Part shown: positions 9,620-16,398 of the stretch, piece after piece
How positions within the stretch are numbered: position 1 is the first letter of the stretch
Layout: the number at the start of each line of letters is the position of its first letter
Source of the DNA: Streptomyces sp. TRM64462
Lineage (GTDB): Bacteria; Actinomycetota; Actinomycetes; Streptomycetales; Streptomycetaceae
DNA: 50,134 nt
Direction: 5' to 3'
Assembly (NCBI RefSeq): GCF_013362995.1
Contig: NZ_JABWDV010000445.1
Span: forward strand, 1-50,134
The notes under the pieces: generated by a model
Database searches by the model: none
The model's input: only the letters and a program-made list of their open reading frames with translations
Told to the model about the DNA's origin: nothing
Translations under genes and position numbers: made by a program

Positions 9620-10966
9620 TCAGACGGCCACCGGCGGTGGCGAGACCTTCTGCTCGGCCTCCGCCGCCTCCGCCGCCTCCAGGGCGTCCAGGGCGTCCGG
9701 TCCGTCGACCGGCGAGGCCGACGCCGTGTTGTACGCGTCGAGGTCGAGGATCTTCTCGCGCGCGGCGACGATCACGGGGACCAGCGCCTGCCCGGCCACG
9801 TTGGTGGCGGTGCGCATCATGTCGAGGACCGGGTCGATGGCCATGAGGAGTCCGACGCCCTCCAGGGGCAGGCCCAGCGTGGACAGGGTCAGGGTCAGCA
9901 TGACCGTGGCGCCCGTCAGACCCGCCGTCGCCGCCGAGCCGATCACCGAGACGAAGGCGATCAGGACGTACTCCTTGATGCCAAGCTGCACATCGAAGAT
10001 CTGCGCGATGAAGATCGCGGCGAGCGCCGGGTAGATCGCGGCGCATCCGTCCATCTTCGTCGTCGCGCCGAACGGCACCGCGAAGCTCGTGTACTCCTTC
10101 GGCACGCCGAGGCGCTCGGTGACCCGGACCGTCACCGGCATGGTGCCGACGGAGGAGCGGGAGACGAAGGCGAGCTGGATCGCCGGCCACGCGCCCTTGA
10201 AGAACTGCAGCGGGTTCACCTTGGCGACCGTCGCCAGGAGCAGCGGGTACACACCGAAGATCACGAGCGCGCAGCCGATGTAGACGTCGGCCGTGAACGT
10301 GGCGTACTTGCCGATGAGGTCCCAGCCGTACTCGGCGATGGCGTAGCCGATGAGGCCGACGGTGCCGATCGGGGCGAGGCGGATGACCCACCACAGGGCC
10401 TTCTGGAGCAGGTCGAGCACGGCCTGGCTCAGGGTCAGGATCGGCTGGGCCTTGTCGCCCAGCTTCAGCGCGGCGACACCGGCGACGGCGGCCATGAACA
10501 CGATCTGCAGGACGTTCAGCTCGGTGAACGGCGTGATGACGTCCGTCGGGATGATGCCGGTCAGGAAGTCCAGCCAGGAGCCGGCGTTCTCGGGCTTCTT
10601 GCCGTCCTTCGGGGTGAGGCCGGTACCGGCGCCCGGGTTGGTGAGGAGGCCGATGACCAGGCCGATGCTCACCGCGATCAGCGACGTGATCATGAACCAG
10701 AGCAGGGTGCGGGTGGCCAGCCGTGCGGCGTTGTTGACCTTCCGCAGGTTGGTGATGGACACCAGGATCGCGAAGAAGACGAGCGGGGCCACGGCCAGCT
10801 TCAGGAGCTGGACGAAGATGTGGCCGACCTGGTCGAGCGTGGTGTGGAGCCACTGGACGTCGTTGCTGCGGGTGATCCAGCCGAGGATCACACCGAGGGC
10901 GAGACCGGCGGCTATCTGGACCCAGAAGGGGATCTTGGCCAGGGCGGCCAGGGGGCGCGCGGACAC
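9620..10966 (-). CDS. dicarboxylate/amino acid:cation symporter, TcyP (cystine)-like
   Basis: A DAACS-family sodium- or proton-coupled symporter of about 448 residues, close to the family's usual length. I prefer GTG 10966 because GGAG sits 7 nt upstream; GTG 10972 is too close to it. Several hydrophobic helices are visible, then SRSSVGTMP (about 269-277) in the first hairpin region, MDGCAAIYP (about 305-313), and a substrate/cation-site motif MAIDPVLDMMRTATNVAG (about 376-393). From memory, the SRSS-G--P and GCA-IYPA forms are closer to Bacillus TcyP (L-cystine uptake) than to DctA or GltP. The upstream Cys-rich leader peptide independently suggests a sulfur-related substrate. The acidic Ala/Glu-rich tail (after about residue 420) is probably cytoplasmic. 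The family call is firm; the cystine assignment is inference. Confidence 0.9.
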   Translation of the reverse strand: MSARPLAALAKIPFWVQIAAGLALGVILGWITRSNDVQWLHTTLDQVGHIFVQLLKLAVAPLVFFAILVSITNLRKVNNAARLATRTLLWFMITSLIAVSIGLVIGLLTNPGAGTGLTPKDGKKPENAGSWLDFLTGIIPTDVITPFTELNVLQIVFMAAVAGVAALKLGDKAQPILTLSQAVLDLLQKALWWVIRLAPIGTVGLIGYAIAEYGWDLIGKYATFTADVYIGCALVIFGVYPLLLATVAKVNPLQFFKGAWPAIQLAFVSRSSVGTMPVTVRVTERLGVPKEYTSFAVPFGATTKMDGCAAIYPALAAIFIAQIFDVQLGIKEYVLIAFVSVIGSAATAGLTGATVMLTLTLSTLGLPLEGVGLLMAIDPVLDMMRTATNVAGQALVPVIVAAREKILDLDAYNTASASPVDGPDALDALEAAEAAEAEQKVSPPPVAV

Positions 10967-11011
10967 GGACACACTCCAGAAGTGCGCGAGGGGGCGGTAC
11001 GGGGACGGGGT

Positions 11012-11039
11012 GCGGCGCCCGCGCGAGGGGCGGCGCCGC
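11012..11039 (-). promoter_or_regulatory. GC hairpin between leader peptide and symporter (attenuator candidate)
   Basis: A perfect 8-bp stem (arms 11012-11019 and 11032-11039) with a 12-nt loop lies between the leader-peptide stop (11082) and the symporter start (10966). The position suits a structure whose folding depends on ribosome progress over the leader's Cys codons. No U-tract follows, so the mechanism (termination, masking of translation, or none) is unknown. Confidence 0.45.
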
Positions 11040-11081
11040 GGCAGGATGCCGGGTCGGGTCGGGGGTACGGGCCTCAGGCCC

Positions 11082-11198
11082 TCAGACCGCGCGGCAACAG
11101 ACCGCGGACATGCATCGGCAGAGGTCGACGTGCAGGCGCGCGACGAGCGCGAGCGGGGTGCTCGCGGCTCCGTGACGGGGGCGCACTGCGGTCTTCAT
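11082..11198 (-). CDS. cysteine-rich leader peptide (38 aa)
   Basis: A small ORF, ATG 11198 to TGA 11082, sits 115 bp upstream of the symporter on the same strand. Its C-terminal half reads ARLHVDLCRCMSAVCCR, with four Cys in nine residues (27, 29, 34, 35). From memory, actinobacterial short peptides with an RLHVDL core and terminal Cys codons are annotated as putative leader peptides upstream of sulfur-assimilation and transport genes. There they are thought to sense charged tRNA-Cys by ribosome pausing. I infer a cysteine-responsive uORF for the symporter. The ribosome-binding site is weak, which is a caveat. Confidence 0.75.
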   Translation of the reverse strand: MKTAVRPRHGAASTPLALVARLHVDLCRCMSAVCCRAV

Positions 11199-11220
11199 GC
11201 CGGGAACGTTAACACCTGAA

Positions 11221-11250
11221 CTTTGAGGACCTCAAAGCCATTCTTTGAGG
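11221..11250. promoter_or_regulatory. palindromic operator candidate, CTTTGAGG repeats
   Basis: CTTTGAGG-A-CCTCAAAG is a perfect 17-nt palindrome at 11221-11237. A third half-site, CTTTGAGG, follows at 11243-11250. It lies about 25 bp upstream of the leader-peptide start, in a locally A/T-rich patch, where a promoter is expected. Likely a repressor or activator site for the leader-symporter transcript; the binding protein is unknown. Confidence 0.55.
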
Positions 11251-11283
11251 GGGTGGGCATGCCGTATCGCCTGGGAAACACAA

Positions 11284-11320
11284 CACCCCAGGTCGGAACG
11301 AGCGTTCCAGGCCTGGGGTG
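11284..11320 (-). terminator. terminator after the DUF4229 gene
   Basis: A 9-bp outer stem (11284-11292 with 11312-11320) encloses a 6-bp inner stem (11295-11300 with 11303-11308) and a 2-nt loop. It starts 30 bp past the stop codon of the minus-strand gene at 11350 and lies upstream of the symporter control region, so it insulates the two units. Confidence 0.75.
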
Positions 11321-11349
11321 CGTGAGGCGTCCGTACGGTGTGACGAACC

Positions 11350-11643
11350 TTATACGGCGTCCTCCTGGGAGCGGTTGGCCTCAAGGCGCGCCTTGGCGCT
11401 GCCGACCTTCGCCACGATCTGCTCCGACATCGCGTCGCGCTGCCTGCGCAGCAGCACGAAGCTGAGCGGCGCCGACACGACGATGGACAGCAGCAGCACC
11501 CACAGCACGTTGGAGTCGCCGAGGCCGCGCGGGATCACACCGAAGTACACCAGCGCGTACAGGACGACGAAACAGCCGGCGAAGACGCCGAAGCGCATGA
11601 GCGTGTACTTGAGAGCGGCGCTCGACCTGGTGGTGGCGGACAC
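11350..11643 (-). CDS. DUF4229 family small membrane protein
   Basis: 97 residues with a GTG start at 11643, preceded by the strong site GAAGGAAGAAGG. An upstream ATG at 11715 has no such site. The protein has two hydrophobic segments (about residues 16-36 and 44-62, LWVLLLSIVVSAPLSFVLL), then a basic charged cytoplasmic tail (RRQRDAMSEQIVAKV) predicted helical. This layout fits the actinobacterial DUF4229 family of unknown function. It is the last gene of the mqnE-udgX-GNAT run, and a strong terminator follows. Confidence 0.75.
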   Translation of the reverse strand: MSATTRSSAALKYTLMRFGVFAGCFVVLYALVYFGVIPRGLGDSNVLWVLLLSIVVSAPLSFVLLRRQRDAMSEQIVAKVGSAKARLEANRSQEDAV

Positions 11644-11716
11644 TGCGGGCCTTCTTCCTTCTCCGTACTGCGGTCGTTCCTGTCCGACTAGTGAAGCACG
11701 CGGCGAATGGATCACT

Positions 11717-12250
11717 TCAGGCGGCCGAGCAGAGCGGCAGCAGCATGAAAACGTCGTCCCGGTCGTCGCCCTCCGCGATCCGGATGCCGCCGGGGACGCG
11801 GCCGACTTCCTGGTAGCCGCATGACGCGTAGAACCGCTCCAGGCCCGCGCCGCCGCGGCAGGTCAGGCGTATCGCCTCGATGCCGGGCAGGCCCGTGACG
11901 GCCTTCTCGGTGGCGGCGAGCAGCTCGCGGCCGTACCCCTTGCCCTGGTGCCGCGGGTGCACCATGACGGTGTACAGCCACACCCAGTGGGTCATCAGGC
12001 GGTGGCTGTTGAAGGCGATGAAGGAGGTCGCGGCGACGGCGCCGTCCTCGTCGTACCCGGCCAGCAGCCGCATCCGGCCGTCGTTCAGCGCGGCGAGGTG
12101 CTGCACCCACTGGGGGCGGATGTCGTCGGGGGTCACGGGCGGGACGAAGCCGACGGCGCCGCCGGCGTTGGTGACGTCCGTCCACAGGCTGAGGACACCG
12201 TCCCGGAGGTGCCGGTCGACGGGCGGGTCGAGTACGAAGCTGAGCGGCAT
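11717..12250 (-). CDS. GNAT family N-acetyltransferase
   Basis: 177 residues from ATG 12250, 20 bp after the udgX stop. The acetyl-CoA-binding core is seen as VMVHPRHQGKGYGRELLAA (about residues 93-111), matching the V-P-x-Q/R-G-x-G/A pattern, with a C-terminal ERFYASCGYQEVGRV block typical of GNAT motif B. The substrate cannot be deduced. It is probably co-transcribed with udgX; the frame stays open upstream into udgX but that is coding shadow. Confidence 0.85.
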   Translation of the reverse strand: MPLSFVLDPPVDRHLRDGVLSLWTDVTNAGGAVGFVPPVTPDDIRPQWVQHLAALNDGRMRLLAGYDEDGAVAATSFIAFNSHRLMTHWVWLYTVMVHPRHQGKGYGRELLAATEKAVTGLPGIEAIRLTCRGGAGLERFYASCGYQEVGRVPGGIRIAEGDDRDDVFMLLPLCSAA

Positions 12251-12270
12251 GCCCCCGACGATAGTGCGGC

Positions 12271-12936
12271 TCAGCCGAGCGCCCGCGCGGCGATCCGCAG
12301 GTCGGACACCAGGCCCGCGTAAACCTCCTCGCGGTCGGCGTCGCCGTCGGCGCGCAGGACGGCCGAGGGGTGGATGGTGGCCACGAGGCACTCGCCGCGC
12401 TCCTCGTACGGGAGGAGGATCCCGCGCTGCTTCGTGACCCGGAACGACGAGCCGAGCAGCGCCTTGCCGGCGGTGGCGCCGAGCGTGACGAGGATGTCCG
12501 GGTCGACGAGCCGCACCTCGGCGTCGAGCCAGGGCTTGCAGGCGGTCATCTCGCGCAGGCTCGGCGCCTTGTGGATGCGGCGCTTGCCGCGCTCGGGGAC
12601 GTAGGTGAACTTGAAGTGCTTGACGGCGTTGGTGATGTACGTGTCGTCCGGGTCGATCCCGGCCTCCTCCAGCGCCCGGTTCAGGACGCGGCCGGCCGGG
12701 CCGACGAAGGGCTTGCCCTGCCGGTCCTCCTGGTCGCCGGGCTGTTCACCGATGAGGAGAACGCCGGCGTGCGGGTTTCCCTCGCCGAAGACGGTCTGCG
12801 TGGCGGCTTCGTGCAGCGGGCAGCCGCGGCAGCCGGCCGCGGCCTTCCGTACGGCGCTCAGGCCGCCGCGCTCCGGGACGAACGGCGTCGCCGAGTACGC
12901 CTCCTCCGGCGAGGCTGCCGCGCTCTTGGTGGCCAT
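12271..12936 (-). CDS. udgX: UdgX family uracil-DNA binding protein / uracil-DNA glycosylase
   Basis: 221 residues. Family 4-like uracil-DNA glycosylase fold with four Cys (36, 39, 133, 183) placed to bind a 4Fe-4S cluster. Motif 1 is GEQPGDQED (63-71), motif 2 is HPS (189-191). The diagnostic UdgX loop KRRIH is at 118-122, whose His forms a covalent bond with the uracil-derived abasic site in characterised mycobacterial UdgX. All key residues are present, so this should remove uracil from DNA and stay cross-linked to the site. It starts 60 bp after mqnE and is followed by the GNAT gene. Its role in vivo is poorly understood. Confidence 0.93.
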   Translation of the reverse strand: MATKSAAASPEEAYSATPFVPERGGLSAVRKAAAGCRGCPLHEAATQTVFGEGNPHAGVLLIGEQPGDQEDRQGKPFVGPAGRVLNRALEEAGIDPDDTYITNAVKHFKFTYVPERGKRRIHKAPSLREMTACKPWLDAEVRLVDPDILVTLGATAGKALLGSSFRVTKQRGILLPYEERGECLVATIHPSAVLRADGDADREEVYAGLVSDLRIAARALG

Positions 12937-12995
12937 GCGCCCCGGGTACCCCGCCGGGGGCGGGCGTCACGCCGGGGCACGACGAACCCACGGCG

Positions 12996-14159
12996 TCACA
13001 CGCGCATCGGCTGCGGCGACTCGCGGCGGTCGGCGTCCGGGCCCGGGTACTCGCGGATGATCTCGTAGCGGGTGTTGCGCTCCACCGGCCGGAAGCCCGC
13101 GTCGCGGATGAGTTCCAGCAGGTCGTCGCGGGTCAGCTTGTTCGGCGTGCCGTAGTTGTCCGCGTCGTGCGTGATCTTGTACTCGACGACCGAGCCGTCC
13201 ATGTCGTCCGCGCCGTGCTGGAGGGCGAGCTGGGCGGTCTGGACGCCGTGCATCACCCAGAAGACCTTGACGTGCGGGACGTTGTCGAACAGCAGCCGCG
13301 ACACCGCGAAGGTCTTCAGGGCCTCGGCGCCCGTCGCCATCGTCGTACGGGCCTGGAGGCGGTTGCGGACCTTGCCGTCCTGCATGTCCACGAAGTCGTG
13401 CTGGTAGCGCAGCGGGATGAAGACCTGGAAGCCGCCGGTCTCGTCCTGGAGCTCACGCAGCCGCAGCACGTGGTCCACGCGGTGGCGGGGCTCCTCGATG
13501 TGGCCGTACAGCATGGTGCACGGGGTCTTCAGACCCTTCTCGTGCGCCAGCCTGTGGATGCGCGACCAGTCCTCCCAGTGGGTGCGGTGGTCGACGATGT
13601 GCTGCCGCACCTCCCAGTCGAAGATCTCCGCGCCGCCGCCGGTCAGCGACTCCAGACCGGCGTCGATCAGCTCGTCGAGGATCTCCGACGCCGTCAGGCC
13701 GGAGATCGTCTCGAAGTGGTGGATCTCCGTCGCCGTGAACGCCTTCAGCGAGACGTCCGGCAGCGCCTTCTTCAGCTCGCGCAGGGACCGCGGGTAGTAG
13801 CGCCACGGCAGGTTGGGGTGGAGCCCGTTGACGATGTGCAGCTCGGTGAGGTTCTCGCGCTCCATCGTCTTGGCGAGGCGGACGGCCTCCTCGATGCGCA
13901 TGGTGTACGCGTCCTTCTCGCCCGGCTTCCGCTGGAACGAGCAGTACGCGCACGACGCCGTGCACACGTTCGTCATGTTGAGGTGCCGGTTCACGTTGAA
14001 GTGGACCACGTCACCGTTCTTGCGGGTGCGCACCTCGTGGGCGAGGCCGCCGAGCCACGCGAGGTCGTCCGACGCGTACAGGGCGATGCCGTCCTCGCGG
14101 GTCAGCCGCTCCCCGGACCGGACCTTCTCCTCCAGCTCGCGCTTGAGCCCAGCGTCCAC
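12996..14159 (-). CDS. mqnE: aminofutalosine synthase MqnE (radical SAM)
   Basis: 387 residues from GTG 14159, which has GGGAGG 9 nt upstream and gives the length I recall for Streptomyces orthologues. An ATG at 14174 is an alternative. The radical-SAM signature CTASCAYC gives Cys 66, 70 and 73 as 4Fe-4S ligands. Characteristic MqnE blocks include NVNRHLNMTNVCTASC, ESLTGGGAEIF and PLRYQHDF. It joins the SAM-derived adenosyl radical to the chorismate-derived product of MqnA, an early step of the futalosine menaquinone pathway. Other pathway genes (UbiX-, UbiA- and UbiD-type) lie within 4 kb. The start lies 48 bp below the stop of the AsnC-type gene on the same strand. Confidence 0.96.
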   Translation of the reverse strand: MDAGLKRELEEKVRSGERLTREDGIALYASDDLAWLGGLAHEVRTRKNGDVVHFNVNRHLNMTNVCTASCAYCSFQRKPGEKDAYTMRIEEAVRLAKTMERENLTELHIVNGLHPNLPWRYYPRSLRELKKALPDVSLKAFTATEIHHFETISGLTASEILDELIDAGLESLTGGGAEIFDWEVRQHIVDHRTHWEDWSRIHRLAHEKGLKTPCTMLYGHIEEPRHRVDHVLRLRELQDETGGFQVFIPLRYQHDFVDMQDGKVRNRLQARTTMATGAEALKTFAVSRLLFDNVPHVKVFWVMHGVQTAQLALQHGADDMDGSVVEYKITHDADNYGTPNKLTRDDLLELIRDAGFRPVERNTRYEIIREYPGPDADRRESPQPMRV

Positions 14160-14206
14160 GTGGCCGCCTCCCATACGTCTACCAATCGGGCCCCACCACC
14201 GTACGC

Positions 14207-14662
14207 CTATGACTCGTCGGGCAGTTCCCCGACCCGGTTCTCCCACTTCGTGGAGAGAACGATGGTCGTACGGGTCCGCGAGACGCCCTTCGTGCCGGAG
14301 AGGCGGCGGATGATCTTCTCCAGGCCGTCCACGTCGCTGGCCCGGACCTTGAGCATGTACGAGTCGTCGCCCGCGATGAACCAGCAGTCCTCGATCTCCC
14401 GCAGGTCCTTGAGGCGGCGCGCCACGTCCTCGTGGTCGGCGGCGTCGGAGAGCGAGATGCCGATGAGCGCGGTCACGCCCAGGCCGAGGGACGCGGCGTC
14501 GACCGTCGCGCGGTAGCCGGTGATGACGCCGGCCGCCTCCAGGCGGTTGATGCGGTCGGTGACGGAGGGCCCGGAGAGCCCGACGAGCCGGCCGAGCTCG
14601 GCGTACGAGGCCCTGCCGTTCTCCCGCAGGGCCTGGATGAGCTGCCTATCCACGGCGTCCAT
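14207..14662 (-). CDS. Lrp/AsnC family transcriptional regulator
   Basis: 151 residues. An N-terminal winged HTH (about 1-50, with LGRLVGLSGPSVTDRINRL as the recognition segment) is followed by an AsnC-type RAM ligand-binding domain (ALIGISLSDA... ending GVSRTRTTIVLSTKWE). The length is normal for the family. It lies between mqnE downstream and the divergent small gene at 14777, so it may control itself and that gene, and perhaps mqnE by readthrough. The ligand, probably an amino acid, is not deducible. Confidence 0.93.
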   Translation of the reverse strand: MDAVDRQLIQALRENGRASYAELGRLVGLSGPSVTDRINRLEAAGVITGYRATVDAASLGLGVTALIGISLSDAADHEDVARRLKDLREIEDCWFIAGDDSYMLKVRASDVDGLEKIIRRLSGTKGVSRTRTTIVLSTKWENRVGELPDES

Positions 14663-14683
14663 ATACCTGAGCCTTCCATTGTT

Positions 14684-14720
14684 CAGCGATCTAGCAGGTT
14701 CGGGTGTAGAATCTAAGGTA
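14684..14720 (+). promoter_or_regulatory. promoter candidate for the small basic protein
   Basis: TGTAGAAT at 14705-14712 resembles an extended -10 element of the main sigma factor in an A/T-rich stretch. A -35 hexamer at the right spacing is not clear. It sits about 65 bp upstream of the small gene and 40 bp from the divergent Lrp/AsnC start. Confidence 0.35.
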
Positions 14721-14721
14721 T

Positions 14722-14740
14722 GCAGGGGCGAAATCCCTGC
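14722..14740 (+). promoter_or_regulatory. short leader hairpin upstream of the small gene
   Basis: A 6-bp stem, GCAGGG (14722-14727) with CCCTGC (14735-14740), and a 7-nt A-rich loop lie in the presumed 5' leader. The palindrome GTTGATCAAC follows at 14751-14760. These could stabilise the mRNA or bind the adjacent Lrp-type regulator. Nothing more can be said. Confidence 0.3.
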
Positions 14741-14776
14741 GATTCATTCAGTTGATCAACGACGATCCCTCAGGAG

Positions 14777-14941
14777 ATGACACTCACCGTGTACACGATC
14801 GAGATGGCCCTCGCCCATATGCGTGCGATGCAGCAGGAGGCCAGCCGCTCGCGTGTTCGCAAGGCCGCCGTCGCAGCGCGGCACCAGGCCGGGGAGGGCG
14901 GCGGAGTCCTCCGTCTGCCGTTCCGCGGCAAGAAGCGCTGA
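14777..14941 (+). CDS. small basic protein, function unknown (54 aa)
   Basis: ATG 14777 to TGA 14939-14941 encodes 54 residues. CAGGAG abuts this ATG, so translation may instead begin at GTG 14789 (50 residues), which has better spacing. The protein starts with a helical stretch (VYTIEMALAHMRAMQQEASRS), continues Arg/Ala-rich, and ends in RLPFRGKKR, strongly basic. There is no membrane segment or Cys. GC-rich third positions and a plausible promoter argue that it is real. It lies alone between the divergent Lrp/AsnC gene and convergent ubiX inside the menaquinone cluster. A nucleic-acid or membrane-surface role is only a guess. Confidence 0.6.
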   Translation: MTLTVYTIEMALAHMRAMQQEASRSRVRKAAVAARHQAGEGGGVLRLPFRGKKR

Positions 14942-14952
14942 CCGGCGGGCCG

Positions 14953-15639
14953 TCAGTCCTTACGGGAGCCACCGAGCTCTCCCTCCCAGCGGCGGTACAG
15001 CCGGTGCGGCACCCCTGCCGCGTCCAGCACCCGCCCGGCGACGAAGTCCACCAGGTCCTGGATGTGCGTCGCCCCCGCGTAGAACGCCGGAGAGGCGGGC
15101 AGCACCACGGCGCCCGCCTCGTCCAGCGCCACCAGAGCCTTCAGCGTCTGCCCGTTCAGGGGCGTCTCGCGCACCGCGACCACCAGCGGACGCCGCTCCT
15201 TGAGCACCACGCTCGCCGCCCGCTGCAGCAGGTCCTTCGACAGGCCCAGCGCCACTCCGGCCACACAGGCCGTGGACGCGGGCACGATCAGCATCCCCTT
15301 CGCCGGGTACGAGCCCGACGACGGTCCCGCGGCCAGGTCGCCCGCCGCCCAGTGCCGTATGTCCGCGCCCGCGCCCGCCACGTCCACGTCGAACGTCCGC
15401 GGCTTGCCGTCCGCGCCGCGCGCCAGCCACTCCGCGAGGTCCTCGCGCCAGTGCGCGTCCCGGAAGGCGATGCCCGTCTCGTCGAGCAGCGTCAGCCGCG
15501 CGGCCCGCGACACCACCAGGTCGACGCTCTCGCCCGCTGCGAGCAGCCCCCGCAGCACGGCTGCCGCGTAGGGCGTCCCGGACGCCCCCGATACCCCGAC
15601 GACCCACGGACGACGACGCTGCTGTTCTACCGGCTCCAC
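14953..15639 (-). CDS. ubiX: UbiX family flavin prenyltransferase
   Basis: 228 residues from GTG 15639; the frame is open far upstream but conserved sequence begins here. The N-terminal flavin-binding block WVVGVSGASGTPYA (about 12-25) is diagnostic. Later blocks LIVPASTACVAGVALGLSKDLLQRAA and ERRPLVVAVRETPLN match UbiX. The enzyme makes prenylated FMN, the cofactor needed by UbiD-type decarboxylases, and the UbiD-type gene is nearby at 17305. It therefore probably serves the last steps of futalosine-route menaquinone synthesis. The stop lies 11 bp from the convergent small gene's stop. Confidence 0.94.
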   Translation of the reverse strand: MEPVEQQRRRPWVVGVSGASGTPYAAAVLRGLLAAGESVDLVVSRAARLTLLDETGIAFRDAHWREDLAEWLARGADGKPRTFDVDVAGAGADIRHWAAGDLAAGPSSGSYPAKGMLIVPASTACVAGVALGLSKDLLQRAASVVLKERRPLVVAVRETPLNGQTLKALVALDEAGAVVLPASPAFYAGATHIQDLVDFVAGRVLDAAGVPHRLYRRWEGELGGSRKD

Positions 15640-15762
15640 GCCGCTGAGCCTATCCGGCCACCGGCGCGAGGGGCTCGGCCCGGTCCGCGGGCCGGAACTC
15701 CACGGGGTGCGCCGTACGTTTCCAGACACAGGCAGGAGACGCGCGACAGCACGGGGGGCGCG

Positions 15763-16398
15763 ATGGCGTACGGCGGCACGGGACGTACCAGCGGTACGGG
15801 AAGAGAGTGGAGCGGGGCCGACCGGGTGAAGGCCGCCGCGGGCCTCATGGCGGGCTGGATCGCCCTGCTGTGGATCCTGGAGGCCGTCGACCTGGCGACG
15901 GGGCACGCCCTCGACCCGTACGGGATCTCGCCGCGCGAGGCCGCCGAGCTGCGCGACCTCGTCCCGGCCGCGTTCCTGCACTTCGGCTTCGGCCATGTCG
16001 CGGCCAACACGGTCCCGCTGCTGGTCTTCGGCTTCCTCGCCGCGCTGGGCGGCATACGCCGGTTCCTGGCGGTGGCGGCGCTGATCGTGGTCGTGGACGG
16101 GCTCGGCGTCTGGCTCGTCGCGCCCGCGTACAGCAACACGGCCGGCGCGTCCGGCCTGATCTTCGGCCTGTTCGGCTACCTGCTGGTGCGCGGCTTCGTG
16201 GACCGCGTACCGCTGGACATCGGCGTCGGCGTGGCCATCGGCGTGATCTGGGGCTCGACGATCCTGCTCGGCATATCCCCCACCCGGTCCGACGTGAGCT
16301 GGCAAGGCCACCTGTTCGGCCTGGCGGCGGGCGTGCTGGCGGCGTTCGTCTTCCGGCGCCGCCCCAGGCGCGGCGACGCGGCGGCACTCATACGGTGA
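15763..16398 (+). CDS. rhomboid family intramembrane serine protease
   Basis: 211 residues from ATG 15763 with a GGGGGG site upstream. It has about six hydrophobic helices. Catalytic features are complete: H78-x3-N82 in HFGFGHVAANT, nucleophile Ser130 in GASG (128-131), and His183 in WQGHLFGL. It should cleave substrates within the membrane. The gene is convergent with mqnP, and the two coding regions overlap by 11 bp at their 3' ends. Its presence between menaquinone genes is conserved in my memory of related genomes but has no known functional reason. Substrates are unknown. Confidence 0.92.
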   Translation: MAYGGTGRTSGTGREWSGADRVKAAAGLMAGWIALLWILEAVDLATGHALDPYGISPREAAELRDLVPAAFLHFGFGHVAANTVPLLVFGFLAALGGIRRFLAVAALIVVVDGLGVWLVAPAYSNTAGASGLIFGLFGYLLVRGFVDRVPLDIGVGVAIGVIWGSTILLGISPTRSDVSWQGHLFGLAAGVLAAFVFRRRPRRGDAAALIR

